Shown piece by piece: positions 1 to 9,303 of a stretch of DNA of 64,000 nucleotides. The stretch spans positions 228,429 to 292,428 of the forward strand of contig NZ_KV794273.1 of assembly GCF_001808705.1 (NCBI RefSeq), read 5' to 3'. Position numbers and translations under genes: made by a program. Below the pieces are notes generated by a model. The model was not told the origin of the DNA and did not search any database. It saw only the letters and a program-made list of their open reading frames with translations. Source of the stretch: Streptococcus sp. HMSC074B11 (lineage in GTDB: Bacteria; Bacillota; Bacilli; Lactobacillales; Streptococcaceae). Positions within the stretch are counted from its first letter, which is position 1; every line of letters starts with the position of its first letter.

Positions 1-25
1 TCTTTGATTTTCATTGAGTATAAAA
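1..25 (+). repeat. End of a BOX element (boxC end), cut by the window edge
   Basis: The first 20 bases are identical to the reverse complement of the boxC end of the complete BOX element at 45801-45953. The rest of this copy would lie upstream of the window. BOX elements are intergenic repeats of the Mitis group. Confidence 0.75.
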
Positions 26-47
26 TAAAAGACTAGCCCTAGTAGTG

Positions 48-80
48 AAAAAACTAGCATCTCACAAACAGATGCTAGTC
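48..80 (-). terminator. Rho-independent terminator of the alanine symporter gene
   Basis: A perfect 9-bp stem (CTAGCATCT with AGATGCTAG, 54-78) is followed on the minus strand by a run of T. It lies about 30 bases beyond the symporter stop codon. Confidence 0.8.
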
Positions 81-110
81 TTATCTATAAATGGTAATAT
101 CAATCTTACA

Positions 111-1433
111 TTATTTTTCAAAATACTTCTTAGTCTCAGCGATAACGACTGGTGATAAGGCTAAGAGCGCAATCAAGTTTGGTAGAGCCATGAGGGCATT
201 AACAATATCCGCAATGACCCAGACCATATCCAACTCGATAAATCCTCCCAGCAAGACCATGAGTACAAAGACCACACGATAAAGCCAGATAAAGCGAACG
301 CCAAAGAGAAATTCAAAACAACGCTCTCCGTAATAGTTCCATCCCAAAATCGTGGTAAAGGCAAAGAGTACCAAGAAGACCGTTAAAAGAGCAGGTCCAA
401 AGAAAGAAAATACTGTAGAAAAAGCTGACTGAGTGAGAGCAACACCATCTAAATTACCATTCCAAACCCCAGTCACTAAGATTGTCAAACCAGTCAAGGT
501 ACAGATGATCAAGGTATCAATAAAGGTTCCTGTCATAGAAATCAAACCTTGCTCCACCGGTTCGTTGGTCTTAGCTGCCGCAGCCGCAATGGGAGCCGAA
601 CCCAATCCCGACTCATTTGAGAAGACACCACGCGCCACACCATTTTGAATAGCCATCCGAACACTAGCTCCTGCAAATCCTCCCACTGCAGCTATGGGAC
701 TAAAAGCTGATGTGAGAACCAGTGAAAGTGTTGCCGGTACTTTATCGATATTAAAGAAAATGACTGTCAATGTTCCCAAAATATAGATAATAGCCATAAA
801 GGGAACAACTGTAGTTGACACCTTTGAAATGGACTTAAGCCCACCAAAGACTGCGATCCCTACGAAAATAGATAAAACAAGTGCAGTAATTGTCGGATCA
901 ATACTAGCCGTATTTTGCACGGATTCTGTAATGGAATTCACCTGGGTAAAAGTACCAATCCCTAAAAGTGCAACTAGTACTCCAGCTACAGCAAAGAAGA
1001 TTGCAAGAGGGCGCCATTTTTCGCCCATCCCTAGAAGGATATAGTGCATCGGTCCTCCTGCTACCGCACCATGATCATCCTTGGTTCGATATTTGATAGC
1101 AAGTAGTCCTTCTGCATACTTGGTTGCCATTCCAAAGAAAGCAGCCACCCACATCCAAAAAAGAGCACCTGGTCCACCAACCTTGATAGCCGTTGCAACC
1201 CCGATGATATTTCCTGTACCAACAGTTGCTGCTAGGGCTGTACACAAGGCAGCAAAGCTCGAAACATCACCATGTCCCTTGTCTTTGGTAAAAATAAGCT
1301 GGAAGGCCTTAGGGAGACGCAAAATTTGTAAAAGTCCTAAACGAAGGGTCAAGTAAATCCCTGTACCAACCAATAAGATCAAAAGGGGTGGTCCCCATAC
1401 AAAAGCGTCTATTTCTTTTAGCAAATTTAACAT
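111..1433 (-). CDS. Sodium:alanine/glycine symporter, AGCS family
   Basis: A 440-residue integral membrane protein that should import alanine or glycine with sodium. It is hydrophobic throughout with about ten membrane segments. The family hallmark VGTGNIIGVATAI is at residues 71-83, and a later NESGLGSAPIAAAAA stretch is also typical of AGCS carriers. The length fits the family. The ATG start sits behind an AGGAGA ribosome site. The gene stands alone behind a glycine riboswitch with its own terminator (1459-1612), so glycine probably controls its transcription. That coupling points to glycine or alanine as substrate; which is preferred cannot be read from sequence. Confidence 0.92.
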   Translation of the reverse strand: MLNLLKEIDAFVWGPPLLILLVGTGIYLTLRLGLLQILRLPKAFQLIFTKDKGHGDVSSFAALCTALAATVGTGNIIGVATAIKVGGPGALFWMWVAAFFGMATKYAEGLLAIKYRTKDDHGAVAGGPMHYILLGMGEKWRPLAIFFAVAGVLVALLGIGTFTQVNSITESVQNTASIDPTITALVLSIFVGIAVFGGLKSISKVSTTVVPFMAIIYILGTLTVIFFNIDKVPATLSLVLTSAFSPIAAVGGFAGASVRMAIQNGVARGVFSNESGLGSAPIAAAAAKTNEPVEQGLISMTGTFIDTLIICTLTGLTILVTGVWNGNLDGVALTQSAFSTVFSFFGPALLTVFLVLFAFTTILGWNYYGERCFEFLFGVRFIWLYRVVFVLMVLLGGFIELDMVWVIADIVNALMALPNLIALLALSPVVIAETKKYFEK

Positions 1434-1458
1434 GCATTTCTCCTATCTAATCAACCCC

Positions 1459-1491
1459 AAAAGAAAGAGCACATGCTAGAAACATGTACTC
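1459..1491 (-). terminator. Terminator hairpin of the glycine riboswitch expression platform
   Basis: GAGCACATG at 1467-1475 pairs with CATGTACTC at 1483-1491 with one mismatch. A U-rich tract follows on the minus strand. It lies between the glycine aptamer and the symporter start, which is the layout of transcription attenuation. Confidence 0.7.
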
Positions 1492-1529
1492 TGGAATGCA
1501 TCGATAAATGCCAAAAAGCGCTCTATCAT

Positions 1530-1612
1530 TGCTCTGTCCTTTTACCTGAGAGTTTGAGCAGTTGCCTGCCTTGCCCCTTCGGTGCCTTTACGGTCTCTCC
1601 AGAGTTCCGTCC
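1530..1612 (-). promoter_or_regulatory. Glycine riboswitch (single aptamer)
   Basis: On the minus strand the conserved core blocks appear in order: CTGGAGAGACC, then CACCGAAGGGGCAA, then CTCTCAGGTAAAAGGACAGAG. These are the signature of the gcvT-type glycine aptamer. Only one aptamer is visible, not the tandem pair found in many bacteria. It precedes the AGCS symporter, a known arrangement in streptococci. Confidence 0.95.
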
Positions 1613-1687
1613 ATTTACAGTCATGAAAAATCGAAGGATTTTCCACTTCTATTAAACTTCATTCGGTGTTGTATTTAATTTTTTCTT

Positions 1688-1716
1688 ATTTTACAAGAAA
1701 AAGCAGAACTTGTCAA
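1688..1716 (-). promoter_or_regulatory. Promoter of the glycine riboswitch and symporter
   Basis: On the minus strand a consensus -35 TTGACA (1711-1716) and a -10 TAAAAT (1688-1693) are 17 bases apart. They lie about 75 bases upstream of the aptamer. Confidence 0.8.
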
Positions 1717-1757
1717 TTATTTTCAGAAAAAATTATTAAATTTTCATTCGTTTCGCA

Positions 1758-4094
1758 TTATCCCTTAAAGGTAACGATAGTCGCTCCAGATCCACCAGCA
1801 TTTTGTGGTGCATAGCCAAAGCTCTTGACTTGCTTGTTTCTTTGTAAGTATTTGGTTACTCCTTCACGGATGACTCCTGTACCGATACCATGGATGATAT
1901 CAACTTGGGCCATATTGTTGAGTAGAGCTTGGTCTATAAAGGCATCCAAGGCTTCCATAGCTTCCTCGTAGCGTTTGCCACGAAGGTCTAGTCTGGCCTG
2001 TGGGCCTTTGCCTGCTGCACGTTTGACGACGTTGACTTGTTTCTTCTTGACTGGTGCTTCTTGCTGAGCCTGAACCAAGTCAAACTCTTTTTCCTCAAGC
2101 GTCATCTTGATTAAGCCAACTTGAGCTTCCCAACGACCATCCTTGAGTTGATTGGTCAAGGTACCACGTTGACCATAGCTTAGAACGATGATATCATCCC
2201 CAACTTTTGGAGCTCGTTTTTTCTTGGCCTTTTGGAGGACCTTATTTTTAGAAAGGTCAACTTTTTCAGGGGCTAATTTTTTGAGTTTAGCCTTGGCTTC
2301 GATAATCTCGTGCGGTTTTAGTTGAGATTTACTGTGAAGTTTTTTTAAAATATCGTCACTTTCAGCCAGAGCCAAGTCAACAATCTCAGCAGCTTGTTCA
2401 CGCGCTTTATTGAGTTCTGTTTCCTTTTCACGATTGAGCTCATTGTAGAGTTTTTTAAGCGCACGGTTCATCTTGAGGTTTTCTTGCTCGACTTTACGAA
2501 TATTCTCAAGACGTTTACGGCTTTCAAGCGTCTGCTCTTCCAATTGCTCAATAATACGATTGACATCATTGTCTTGGTTAATCTGCTTGCTAGCGTCACC
2601 TACAATAACATCCGACAATCCTAAACGTTTAGCAATCTCAAAGGCATTGCTTCGTCCTGGAACTCCCTGCATAAAGCGATAGGTTGGTCGTAGGCTAGCT
2701 GTATCAAATTCCATACTTGCATTTTGAACATAGGCCGTTTCAATCCCATAGGCCTTGAGTTCAGGATAGTGAGTGGTTGCCATGGTCTTAACCTGTCGCA
2801 AGCGCAAGTCTTCTAGGATTGACATGGCAAGGGCTGCACCTTCCTGAGGATCTGTACCTGCTCCAAGCTCATCAAGTAGTAAGAGCGAGTTTTGATTGAC
2901 CTTACCAAGAATATCTACGATATTGGTCATATGACTAGAGAAGGTTGACAGACTTTGCTCAATGGATTGTTCGTCTCCGATATCTGCGAAAATCTCCTCG
3001 AAAATCCCTACTCGACTGCCCTTATCGGCTAGAATTGGCAGACCAGACTGGGCCATCAACTGCGTCAAACCTAAGGTCTTGAGCATAATGGTCTTACCAC
3101 CTGTATTAGGACCCGTGATGACGATAGCTGTTAATTCTTTGCCAAAGTGCACATCATTTGCGACTGCATTTTTTACAAGAGGATGACGAACGTGAAGCAG
3201 TTGAATCTCCTGTCCCTCAGACACTCGAGGTACTACTGCCTCCGTCTCTTGGATAAAGCGAACCTTAGCACGAATCAGGTCCAAATGTCCAATAATCCAT
3301 GCATCATTGGCGATTTCAGCTGCATGAGGTCTTACTCTTTCAGAGAGTTCTTGGAGGATACGCATCATCTCATAGCGTTCGTCTGCACGAAGACTTGCAA
3401 TCTCCTCACTTAGCTTGACCACTTCACGTGGTTCGATATAAACAGTGTTCCCACTGGCAGAGATATCATGAACCACACCAGCAATCTTGTTACGATAGGT
3501 ATTTTTGACAGGAAGAACTTGACGACCATTTCTACTTGCGATGATACCTTCTGTCAGCATCTGAGCTTTTTGTTTGAGAAGGTCTTGCAGGACATCACGG
3601 ACTTGACTTTCACTATCATGGATTTTTCGACGGATTCGTGCCAAATCCTCACTAGCAAAGTTCTCAATAAATCCAGCTTCGTTGATGGCTTGTAGATTTC
3701 CCTGTAAATGTGGGAAGTCATGAAGTTTCTCAAACCAGTTAGCTAGGTGGTCTAAACGTACATTTTCAAGATTGTCATAAAAATTCTGCAATTCACGACT
3801 GGCAAAGATGACACGTTTGAGAAGGAGAAATTCCTCGATATTGAGGTCAGCACCCATCTCCAAACGTTTGGAGGTCGCTGCAATATCTTTTGTTGCAGAA
3901 ATGCTGAAATGAGGATGCTCGACAAAGAGTTCTTGCATTTCCTTCATCTCTGCAAAAGCTTGCTTAATCTTGTCTCCTTTATCAGTCGGAGCAAGTTCTT
4001 TCAACTGCTCTAGTCCTTGCTCGGTCAAAAGATGAGGCTCAAATAAAGCCTTGACCTTATTAAATTCTAATGTTTCTAGTATCTTTTTATTCAT
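1758..4094 (-). CDS. mutS2: Endonuclease MutS2
   Basis: A 778-residue MutS-family ATPase with a C-terminal Smr nuclease domain. The family is implicated in suppressing recombination and in rescuing collided ribosomes. Visible parts are the MutS core domain, Walker A GPNTGGKT at residues 328-335, Walker B with [12 protein letters not shown], a coiled-coil clamp around 500-620, and the Smr domain at the C-terminus with [11 protein letters not shown] and HGIGTG. The start at 4094 is preferred over an ATG five codons upstream because AGGAAAA sits just before it. cvpA and zapA lie upstream on the same strand, so all three may be cotranscribed. Confidence 0.95.
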   Translation of the reverse strand: MNKKILETLEFNKVKALFEPHLLTEQGLEQLKELAPTDKGDKIKQAFAEMKEMQELFVEHPHFSISATKDIAATSKRLEMGADLNIEEFLLLKRVIFASRELQNFYDNLENVRLDHLANWFEKLHDFPHLQGNLQAINEAGFIENFASEDLARIRRKIHDSESQVRDVLQDLLKQKAQMLTEGIIASRNGRQVLPVKNTYRNKIAGVVHDISASGNTVYIEPREVVKLSEEIASLRADERYEMMRILQELSERVRPHAAEIANDAWIIGHLDLIRAKVRFIQETEAVVPRVSEGQEIQLLHVRHPLVKNAVANDVHFGKELTAIVITGPNTGGKTIMLKTLGLTQLMAQSGLPILADKGSRVGIFEEIFADIGDEQSIEQSLSTFSSHMTNIVDILGKVNQNSLLLLDELGAGTDPQEGAALAMSILEDLRLRQVKTMATTHYPELKAYGIETAYVQNASMEFDTASLRPTYRFMQGVPGRSNAFEIAKRLGLSDVIVGDASKQINQDNDVNRIIEQLEEQTLESRKRLENIRKVEQENLKMNRALKKLYNELNREKETELNKAREQAAEIVDLALAESDDILKKLHSKSQLKPHEIIEAKAKLKKLAPEKVDLSKNKVLQKAKKKRAPKVGDDIIVLSYGQRGTLTNQLKDGRWEAQVGLIKMTLEEKEFDLVQAQQEAPVKKKQVNVVKRAAGKGPQARLDLRGKRYEEAMEALDAFIDQALLNNMAQVDIIHGIGTGVIREGVTKYLQRNKQVKSFGYAPQNAGGSGATIVTFKG

Positions 4095-4204
4095 TTTATT
4101 TTCCTTCATAATGAGCGAACAATTTTTAAAATTCTCACTCTTTTCAAAAAGGCTCCTAAACTATTGAAATTGTAAACAAAAGGCTAGGAATAGTTCCCGC
4201 CCTT

Positions 4205-4753
4205 TTATCCGATTATTTTGGTTACCCAAAGTTGTTTAATCACATGACTAGTGATGGGAACACTCTGGATGATATGTTTAGCTACAAAACTGTTTTCAAG
4301 TGAATTTTGAACAATTTGTAAAGGAACAGTCGCAAGAATGGTCAGTATCATCTGGAGGACAAATAAGGTCACAGCCAGAGATAAAACACCTGCACCTATA
4401 CGGAAATATTGGCCCTCTAGCTTTTTAGTCGGTAGAAGATTAAGAAAGAGACCCACCAAACGACCAATGCAATAAAATACAGTAAAGGCTAAGAGGTAAC
4501 CAATCCCTGCATAAAAGACCTTGTCCAGTTGGAAAAGTTGATCGGATGGGAAAAAGAAGGTTCCCTGTCCTTCCTGTGGACTTGCATATGGGATCAACAA
4601 ATCAAATTTTTTCCCTAAAGATTGATAAAAATTTCCTGCAAGAAGAGCTGAAATCACAGTTGCTACAAAATAGTAAATCTGTAGAACCAAACCTCTACGA
4701 TAACCGATATAAAAGCTCCATGCAAGAACCAATAAGAGAAGGACGGAAATCAT
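4205..4753 (-). CDS. cvpA: CvpA family membrane protein
   Basis: A 182-residue protein with four predicted membrane segments (about 1-20, 25-45, 80-105 and 115-140). It matches the CvpA family, named after a factor needed for colicin V production in E. coli. In Gram-positive bacteria its function is unsettled; links to envelope integrity and purine-related phenotypes have been suggested. Its start codon overlaps the zapA stop by four bases (ATGA), showing tight translational coupling. mutS2 follows about 110 bases downstream. Confidence 0.85.
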   Translation of the reverse strand: MISVLLLLVLAWSFYIGYRRGLVLQIYYFVATVISALLAGNFYQSLGKKFDLLIPYASPQEGQGTFFFPSDQLFQLDKVFYAGIGYLLAFTVFYCIGRLVGLFLNLLPTKKLEGQYFRIGAGVLSLAVTLFVLQMILTILATVPLQIVQNSLENSFVAKHIIQSVPITSHVIKQLWVTKIIG

Positions 4754-5052
4754 AGGGAATCCTCAATCTTGCTCTGTTCTTGTTTAGTCGCTACAACTTG
4801 ATGACGGAGGGCGTCTAATTCTTGTTCCTTATCATCAAATTCAATCTCACGGCTGAGTTGAGTTGACAAGCTATTGACTGCTAATAAAATAGCGATTGTC
4901 TCATCATCCGCCCCAGGCATTTGCTCTTTAATTGCTTCATATTTTTCTGTTGCGACCTTGGCAATTTCCTCCATAAAGAGGTTGTCATGCTCAGTTGTTA
5001 GGGTCAATGTTTTTTTTCCGAATGTAAACTTGTATCGATTTAAATTTGCCAT
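4750..5052 (-). CDS. zapA: ZapA-like cell division protein
   Basis: A 100-residue protein with an N-terminal beta-rich part (NRYKFTFGKKTLTL) followed by a long helical coiled coil. This is the architecture of ZapA, which crosslinks FtsZ filaments at the division ring. The ATG at 5052 is chosen because GAGGTG lies six bases before it; a GTG three codons upstream would bury that ribosome site. A GTATAAT -10 element is just upstream. It is divergent from rnhC and overlaps cvpA by four bases. Confidence 0.82.
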   Translation of the reverse strand: MANLNRYKFTFGKKTLTLTTEHDNLFMEEIAKVATEKYEAIKEQMPGADDETIAILLAVNSLSTQLSREIEFDDKEQELDALRHQVVATKQEQSKIEDSL

Positions 5053-5138
5053 AAAATTCACCTCACGATATTATACCAAATTTCACTTAGTTTGTCAGTT
5101 TTTACCAATTCTACGGCTTTTATGGTACAATAAGAGTT

Positions 5139-6020
5139 ATGGCAAGTATTACATTAACTCCGAGCGAAAAGGAAATCCAAGCCTTTGTTCAGAAATATGA
5201 ACAAGCACTGACTCCTAGTAAAAATCCTTATATTCGCTATTTTTTGAAGCTTCCGCAGACAAGTGTTTCCATCTACACATCAGGAAAAGTGCTCTTGCAA
5301 GGAGAAGCTGCTGAACGTTACGCCAGCTTTTTTGGTTATCAGGTCAGCCCAGTAGCTAGTGGACAAAACTTTCCGATGATTGGAACTGACGAAGTAGGAA
5401 ATGGTTCCTACTTTGGTGGTCTGGCTGTAGTAGCATCCTTTGTGACTCCTGACCAGCATGACTTCCTACGAAAATTAGGTGTAGGGGATTCTAAGACTCT
5501 GACAGACCAAAAGATTCGTCAGCTTGCTCCTCTGCTTAAGGAAAAAATTCAGCACCAAGCTCTACTGCTTTCTCCAATCAAGTATAATGAAGTCATCGGT
5601 GAGCGCTACAATGCCGTTTCTGTCAAGGTAGCCCTGCACAATCAAGCCATTTTTCTCCTTCTCCAAAAGGGAGTCCAGCCAGAAAAGATTGTGATTGATG
5701 CCTTTACTAGTACTCAAAACTATGAGAAGTACTTAAAAAATGAAGCTAATCATTTTTCTAATCCAGTCAGCCTAGAGGAAAAAGCTGAAGGTAAGTACTT
5801 AGCTGTCGCAGTAAGTTCTATCATTGCACGTGATCTCTTTCTAGAAAATCTCGAAAATCTGGGTAGAGAACTTGGTTATCAACTTCCAAGTGGGGCTGGA
5901 ACGGCTTCTGATAAGGTAGCTAGCCAAATCCTTCGTGCCTATGGTATGCAGGGACTCAACTTCTGCGCCAAACTACACTTTAAAAATACTGAAAAAGCAA
6001 AAAAAATGCTAGAAAGGTAA
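5139..6020 (+). CDS. rnhC: Ribonuclease HIII
   Basis: A 293-residue RNase HIII that cleaves the RNA strand of RNA:DNA hybrids. It has the N-terminal TBP-like substrate-binding domain (about 1-75) that separates HIII from HII, then the catalytic domain starting at GTDEVGNG with Asp84-Glu85, and a later acidic DAFTS motif. It is transcribed divergently from zapA with a TACAAT -10 element about 20 bases before the ATG. lepB starts three bases after the stop, so the two are one operon. Confidence 0.95.
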   Translation: MASITLTPSEKEIQAFVQKYEQALTPSKNPYIRYFLKLPQTSVSIYTSGKVLLQGEAAERYASFFGYQVSPVASGQNFPMIGTDEVGNGSYFGGLAVVASFVTPDQHDFLRKLGVGDSKTLTDQKIRQLAPLLKEKIQHQALLLSPIKYNEVIGERYNAVSVKVALHNQAIFLLLQKGVQPEKIVIDAFTSTQNYEKYLKNEANHFSNPVSLEEKAEGKYLAVAVSSIIARDLFLENLENLGRELGYQLPSGAGTASDKVASQILRAYGMQGLNFCAKLHFKNTEKAKKMLER

Positions 6021-6023
6021 ATT

Positions 6024-6638
6024 ATGAAATATTTAAAATCATTTTTAAAAGAGTGGGGAGTTATCTTCCTACTTATTACACTAGTAGGTCTTAGCCGTCT
6101 CTTTCTCTGGAGCAATGTCCGCGTAGAAGGACATTCTATGGATCCTACCCTGGCAGATGGAGAAATCCTCTTTGTGGTTAAACATCTCCCAATCAATCGT
6201 TTTGATATTGTGGTTGCTCATGAAGACGATGGGAACAAGGATATCGTTAAACGGGTCATTGGTATGCCAGGAGATACTATCCGTTATGAAAGCGACAAGC
6301 TCTATATCAATGGTCAAGAAACTGATGAGCCCTATTTAGCAGAATACCTTAAGAGTTTCAAGGAAGATAAACTCCAAAGCACTTATACTGGAACTGGTTG
6401 GGACGGCAAAAAGGGCGAATACTTTAGAAGTTTAGCTCAAAAGGCTCAGGCCTTTACCCTAGATGTTAATTACAACACTAGCTTTACCTTCACTGTTCCG
6501 GAAGGAGAATATCTCCTCCTAGGTGATGACCGTCTGGTATCTAGCGACAGTCGACATGTTGGTACCTTTAAGGCAAAAGATATCATCGGTGAAGCCAAAT
6601 TCCGCTTCTGGCCACTCAAACGTATCGGAACATTTTAA
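6024..6638 (+). CDS. lepB: Signal peptidase I
   Basis: A 204-residue type I signal peptidase that removes signal peptides from exported proteins at the outer face of the membrane. It has one N-terminal membrane segment (about 12-30), the catalytic serine in GHSMDPTL (Ser38) and the general-base lysine in DIVKRVIGMPGD (Lys76). A GDDRLVSSDSR box follows later. This is the Ser-Lys dyad of the family, and the length is typical of Gram-positive enzymes. It follows rnhC by three bases and ends in a strong terminator. Confidence 0.96.
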   Translation: MKYLKSFLKEWGVIFLLITLVGLSRLFLWSNVRVEGHSMDPTLADGEILFVVKHLPINRFDIVVAHEDDGNKDIVKRVIGMPGDTIRYESDKLYINGQETDEPYLAEYLKSFKEDKLQSTYTGTGWDGKKGEYFRSLAQKAQAFTLDVNYNTSFTFTVPEGEYLLLGDDRLVSSDSRHVGTFKAKDIIGEAKFRFWPLKRIGTF

Positions 6639-6645
6639 AAACTAG

Positions 6646-6691
6646 GAAGAGGCCGAGAATTTCCCATCTCAGCCTCTTCTCATTCTATTTT
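6646..6691 (+). terminator. Terminator after lepB
   Basis: GAAGAGGC-C-GAGA pairs with TCTC-AGCCTCTTC across an 8-base loop (6646-6679) and a T-rich tract follows. It closes the rnhC-lepB operon before recD2. Confidence 0.75.
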
Positions 6692-6738
6692 GACTAAATC
6701 TGGGATAAATTTTCTCAGAAATTAATGTAAGGAATTTT

Positions 6739-9105
6739 ATGGAAGTTTATTTTTCAGGCACCATTGAACGCATTATTTTTGAAAATGTCAGCAATTTTTT
6801 CCGTATTTTACTTCTAGATATTGAGGATACCAATGCTGAAGACTTTGATGATTATGAAATCATTGTCACAGGTACCATGGCTGATATCATTGAAGGAGAG
6901 GAATACACCTTTTGGGGACAAATTGTCCAACACTCCAAGTATGGGGAACAGCTACAAATGACTCGCTATGAGAGAGCCAAGCCGACTAGTAAGGGCTTGG
7001 TCAAGTATTTCTCCAGCAGCCATTTTAAGGGAATTGGACTCAAAACAGCTCAGAAAATTGTGGATATTTACGGAGATAACACTATTGACAAAATCTTAGA
7101 AAATCCAGACAAACTCCAGTCTATCTCCGGACTCTCTGCTAAAAATCGTGAAGCCTTCGTCTCAACTCTTCGTCTTAATTACGGAACAGAGATGGTCTTA
7201 GCCAAACTGGCTAATTACGGCATCCCAAATAAGCTAGCCTTTCAGATCCAAGACTTTTACAAGGAAGAAACGCTAGAGATTGTCGAGAACTATCCCTATC
7301 AACTGGTCGAGGATATCAAGGGTTTGGGATTTACCATCGCTGACCAATTGGCCCAAGAACTGGGAATTGAAAGCCAGGCTCCTGAGCGCTTCCGTGCGGG
7401 TCTTGTCCATAGTCTCTTTCAAGGTTGCATGGAGACAGGAGATACCTATCTGGAAGCTAGGGACTTGTTGGAGCAAACCCTCAACCTTCTTGAATCCTCC
7501 CGTCCAGTCGAACTAGATCCGAGTCAAGTTGCCCAAGAACTTGCTTATCTGATTGAAGAAGATAAGGTCCAGCAGATTGATACCAAAATCTTTGATAATA
7601 GCCTCTTTTTTGCAGAAGAAGGGATTCGCAGTCATCTCATCAGAATCCTCGAAAAAGATCAAAGTAAAAAACAGGATCTAGAGACTATTCAAGACCATAT
7701 CGCAACTGTTGAGGAAGAACTGGGGATTGAGTATGATAGTATTCAAAAACAGGCCATCTGTGATGCTATCCAAAACAAGGTCTTTATACTTACAGGTGGA
7801 CCTGGTACTGGTAAGACAACTGTTATCAATGGCATTATCGCTGTCTATGCTCTTTTGAAAGGACTGGACCTCAAGAAAAAGAGCAATTTACCCATTCTCC
7901 TAGCTGCTCCAACTGGTCGCGCAGCCCGTCGTATGAACGAATTGACAGGTCTACCAAGCGCTACCATTCACCGCCACCTGGGCATGACTGGAGATGACGA
8001 TACTAGCCATTTGGAAGATTATCTGGATGCTGACTTTATCATTGTTGACGAGTTTTCGATGGTAGATACTTGGCTGGCCAACCAGCTCTTCTCCAACATC
8101 TCTTCAAACAGTAAAATTCTCATCGTGGGTGATAGCGACCAGCTGCCTTCTGTCAGTCCTGGACAAGTCCTAGCAGATTTACTCCAGATACCAACCATCC
8201 CTCAAACACGTTTGGAAAGAATCTACCGTCAGAGCGAAGAATCAACCATCGTCACTCTTGCAAGTCAGATTCGCCAGGGAATATTACCTGCAGATTTTAC
8301 CCAGAAAAAAGCAGACCGCTCCTACTTTGAAATCGCTAGTAACCATATCCCTGCTAGCATTGAAAAAATCCTAGGTGCTGCTATCAGAAGTGGCATTCCT
8401 GCTCGCGACATTCAGGTTCTTGCCCCTATGTACCGTGGAACTGCAGGTATTGATGCCATCAACCAGCTCATGCAAGACCTCCTTAATCCTCCACAAAAAG
8501 ACCAGCTTAGCTTTGAAGCTCCTCAGTGTCACTATCGAACAGGAGATAAGGTTATCCACCTAGTTAACGATGCAGAGGTCAATGTCTTTAACGGAGACTT
8601 AGGCTATATCACAGACTTGATTCCAGGAAAATACACCGAGTCCAAGCAGGATGAGATTGTCATCGATTTTGATGGTAACGAGGTTTCCTATCCTCGAAAT
8701 GAATGGTACAAGATTCGTTTAGCCTATGCTATGAGTATCCACAAGTCACAGGGTAGCGAGTTTCCCGTCGTTATTCTACCTATCACCAGTGCAAGCAAGC
8801 GCATGTTAGAGCGTAATCTCATCTACACTGCTATCACTCGGGCCAAAAGTAAACTGATTTTACTAGGCGAAATACAGGCCTTTGACTATGCAACTCAACA
8901 TATCGGAACAGCTCGTAAGACCTATCTAATTGAACGTTTCGCTGACCTAATGGAGGATGCCGATGAAACAAACCAACTTGCAACCGATACTGCCATCTCA
9001 ACAGACACTGAACAATCCTACATTCTAACCGAAGACAACTGGTCTAATATTCCAGCCATGATTGGGATTACTGAAGAAGACCTGCAGGAATTTTTCGGAG
9101 AATAA
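6739..9105 (+). CDS. recD2: RecD2-like ATP-dependent DNA helicase (YrrC type)
   Basis: A 788-residue SF1B helicase of the RecD2 class, which acts in DNA repair without RecBC. The N-terminal extension (about 1-330) carries helix-hairpin-helix motifs such as FKGIGLKTAQKI and KGLGFTIADQL. The motor follows with Walker A GGPGTGKT at 353-360, Walker B VDEFSMVD, and a C-terminal motif with AMSIHKSQGSEFP and YTAITRAK. The start is preceded by AAGGAATTTT. Length and domain order match full-length family members. Confidence 0.93.
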   Translation: MEVYFSGTIERIIFENVSNFFRILLLDIEDTNAEDFDDYEIIVTGTMADIIEGEEYTFWGQIVQHSKYGEQLQMTRYERAKPTSKGLVKYFSSSHFKGIGLKTAQKIVDIYGDNTIDKILENPDKLQSISGLSAKNREAFVSTLRLNYGTEMVLAKLANYGIPNKLAFQIQDFYKEETLEIVENYPYQLVEDIKGLGFTIADQLAQELGIESQAPERFRAGLVHSLFQGCMETGDTYLEARDLLEQTLNLLESSRPVELDPSQVAQELAYLIEEDKVQQIDTKIFDNSLFFAEEGIRSHLIRILEKDQSKKQDLETIQDHIATVEEELGIEYDSIQKQAICDAIQNKVFILTGGPGTGKTTVINGIIAVYALLKGLDLKKKSNLPILLAAPTGRAARRMNELTGLPSATIHRHLGMTGDDDTSHLEDYLDADFIIVDEFSMVDTWLANQLFSNISSNSKILIVGDSDQLPSVSPGQVLADLLQIPTIPQTRLERIYRQSEESTIVTLASQIRQGILPADFTQKKADRSYFEIASNHIPASIEKILGAAIRSGIPARDIQVLAPMYRGTAGIDAINQLMQDLLNPPQKDQLSFEAPQCHYRTGDKVIHLVNDAEVNVFNGDLGYITDLIPGKYTESKQDEIVIDFDGNEVSYPRNEWYKIRLAYAMSIHKSQGSEFPVVILPITSASKRMLERNLIYTAITRAKSKLILLGEIQAFDYATQHIGTARKTYLIERFADLMEDADETNQLATDTAISTDTEQSYILTEDNWSNIPAMIGITEEDLQEFFGE

Positions 9106-9118
9106 AGCACAAGAGAGT

Positions 9119-9228
9119 GTGGGACAGAAATCGGTAATTCGTTAGAATTCGATTTCGTCGTCCCACCTCCGCACAGTTGAGTAGGGCTGTAAAAGCTGAT
9201 GAAATCAGCGTAGTAGAGCCCACTCAAC
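9119..9228. repeat. Intergenic double-hairpin element between recD2 and tig
   Basis: Two long palindromic modules lie side by side. The first runs from GTGGGAC (9119-9125) to GTCCCAC (9160-9166), with nested AAATCG/CGATTT and AATTC/GAATT pairs. The second runs from GTTGAGT (9176-9182) to ACTCAAC (9222-9228), with nested AGGGCT/AGCCC and GCTGAT/ATCAGC. It contains no convincing frame and looks like a dispersed, non-coding repeat of Mitis-group genomes. I cannot confirm other copies from this window. Confidence 0.6.
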
Positions 9229-9261
9229 CACTGCGTCTTGCTCGACAATCCAAAGACAATT

Positions 9262-9291
9262 AAAAGGCTAGGACTTTTGTCCCAGCCTTTT
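9262..9291. terminator. Bidirectional terminator between recD2 and tig
   Basis: AAAAGGCT-A-GGAC and GTCC-C-AGCCTTTT pair around a four-base loop. The stem is flanked by A and T runs, so it can stop transcripts from both convergent genes. Confidence 0.8.
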
Positions 9292-9303
9292 ATCTTGTAT
9301 AGA

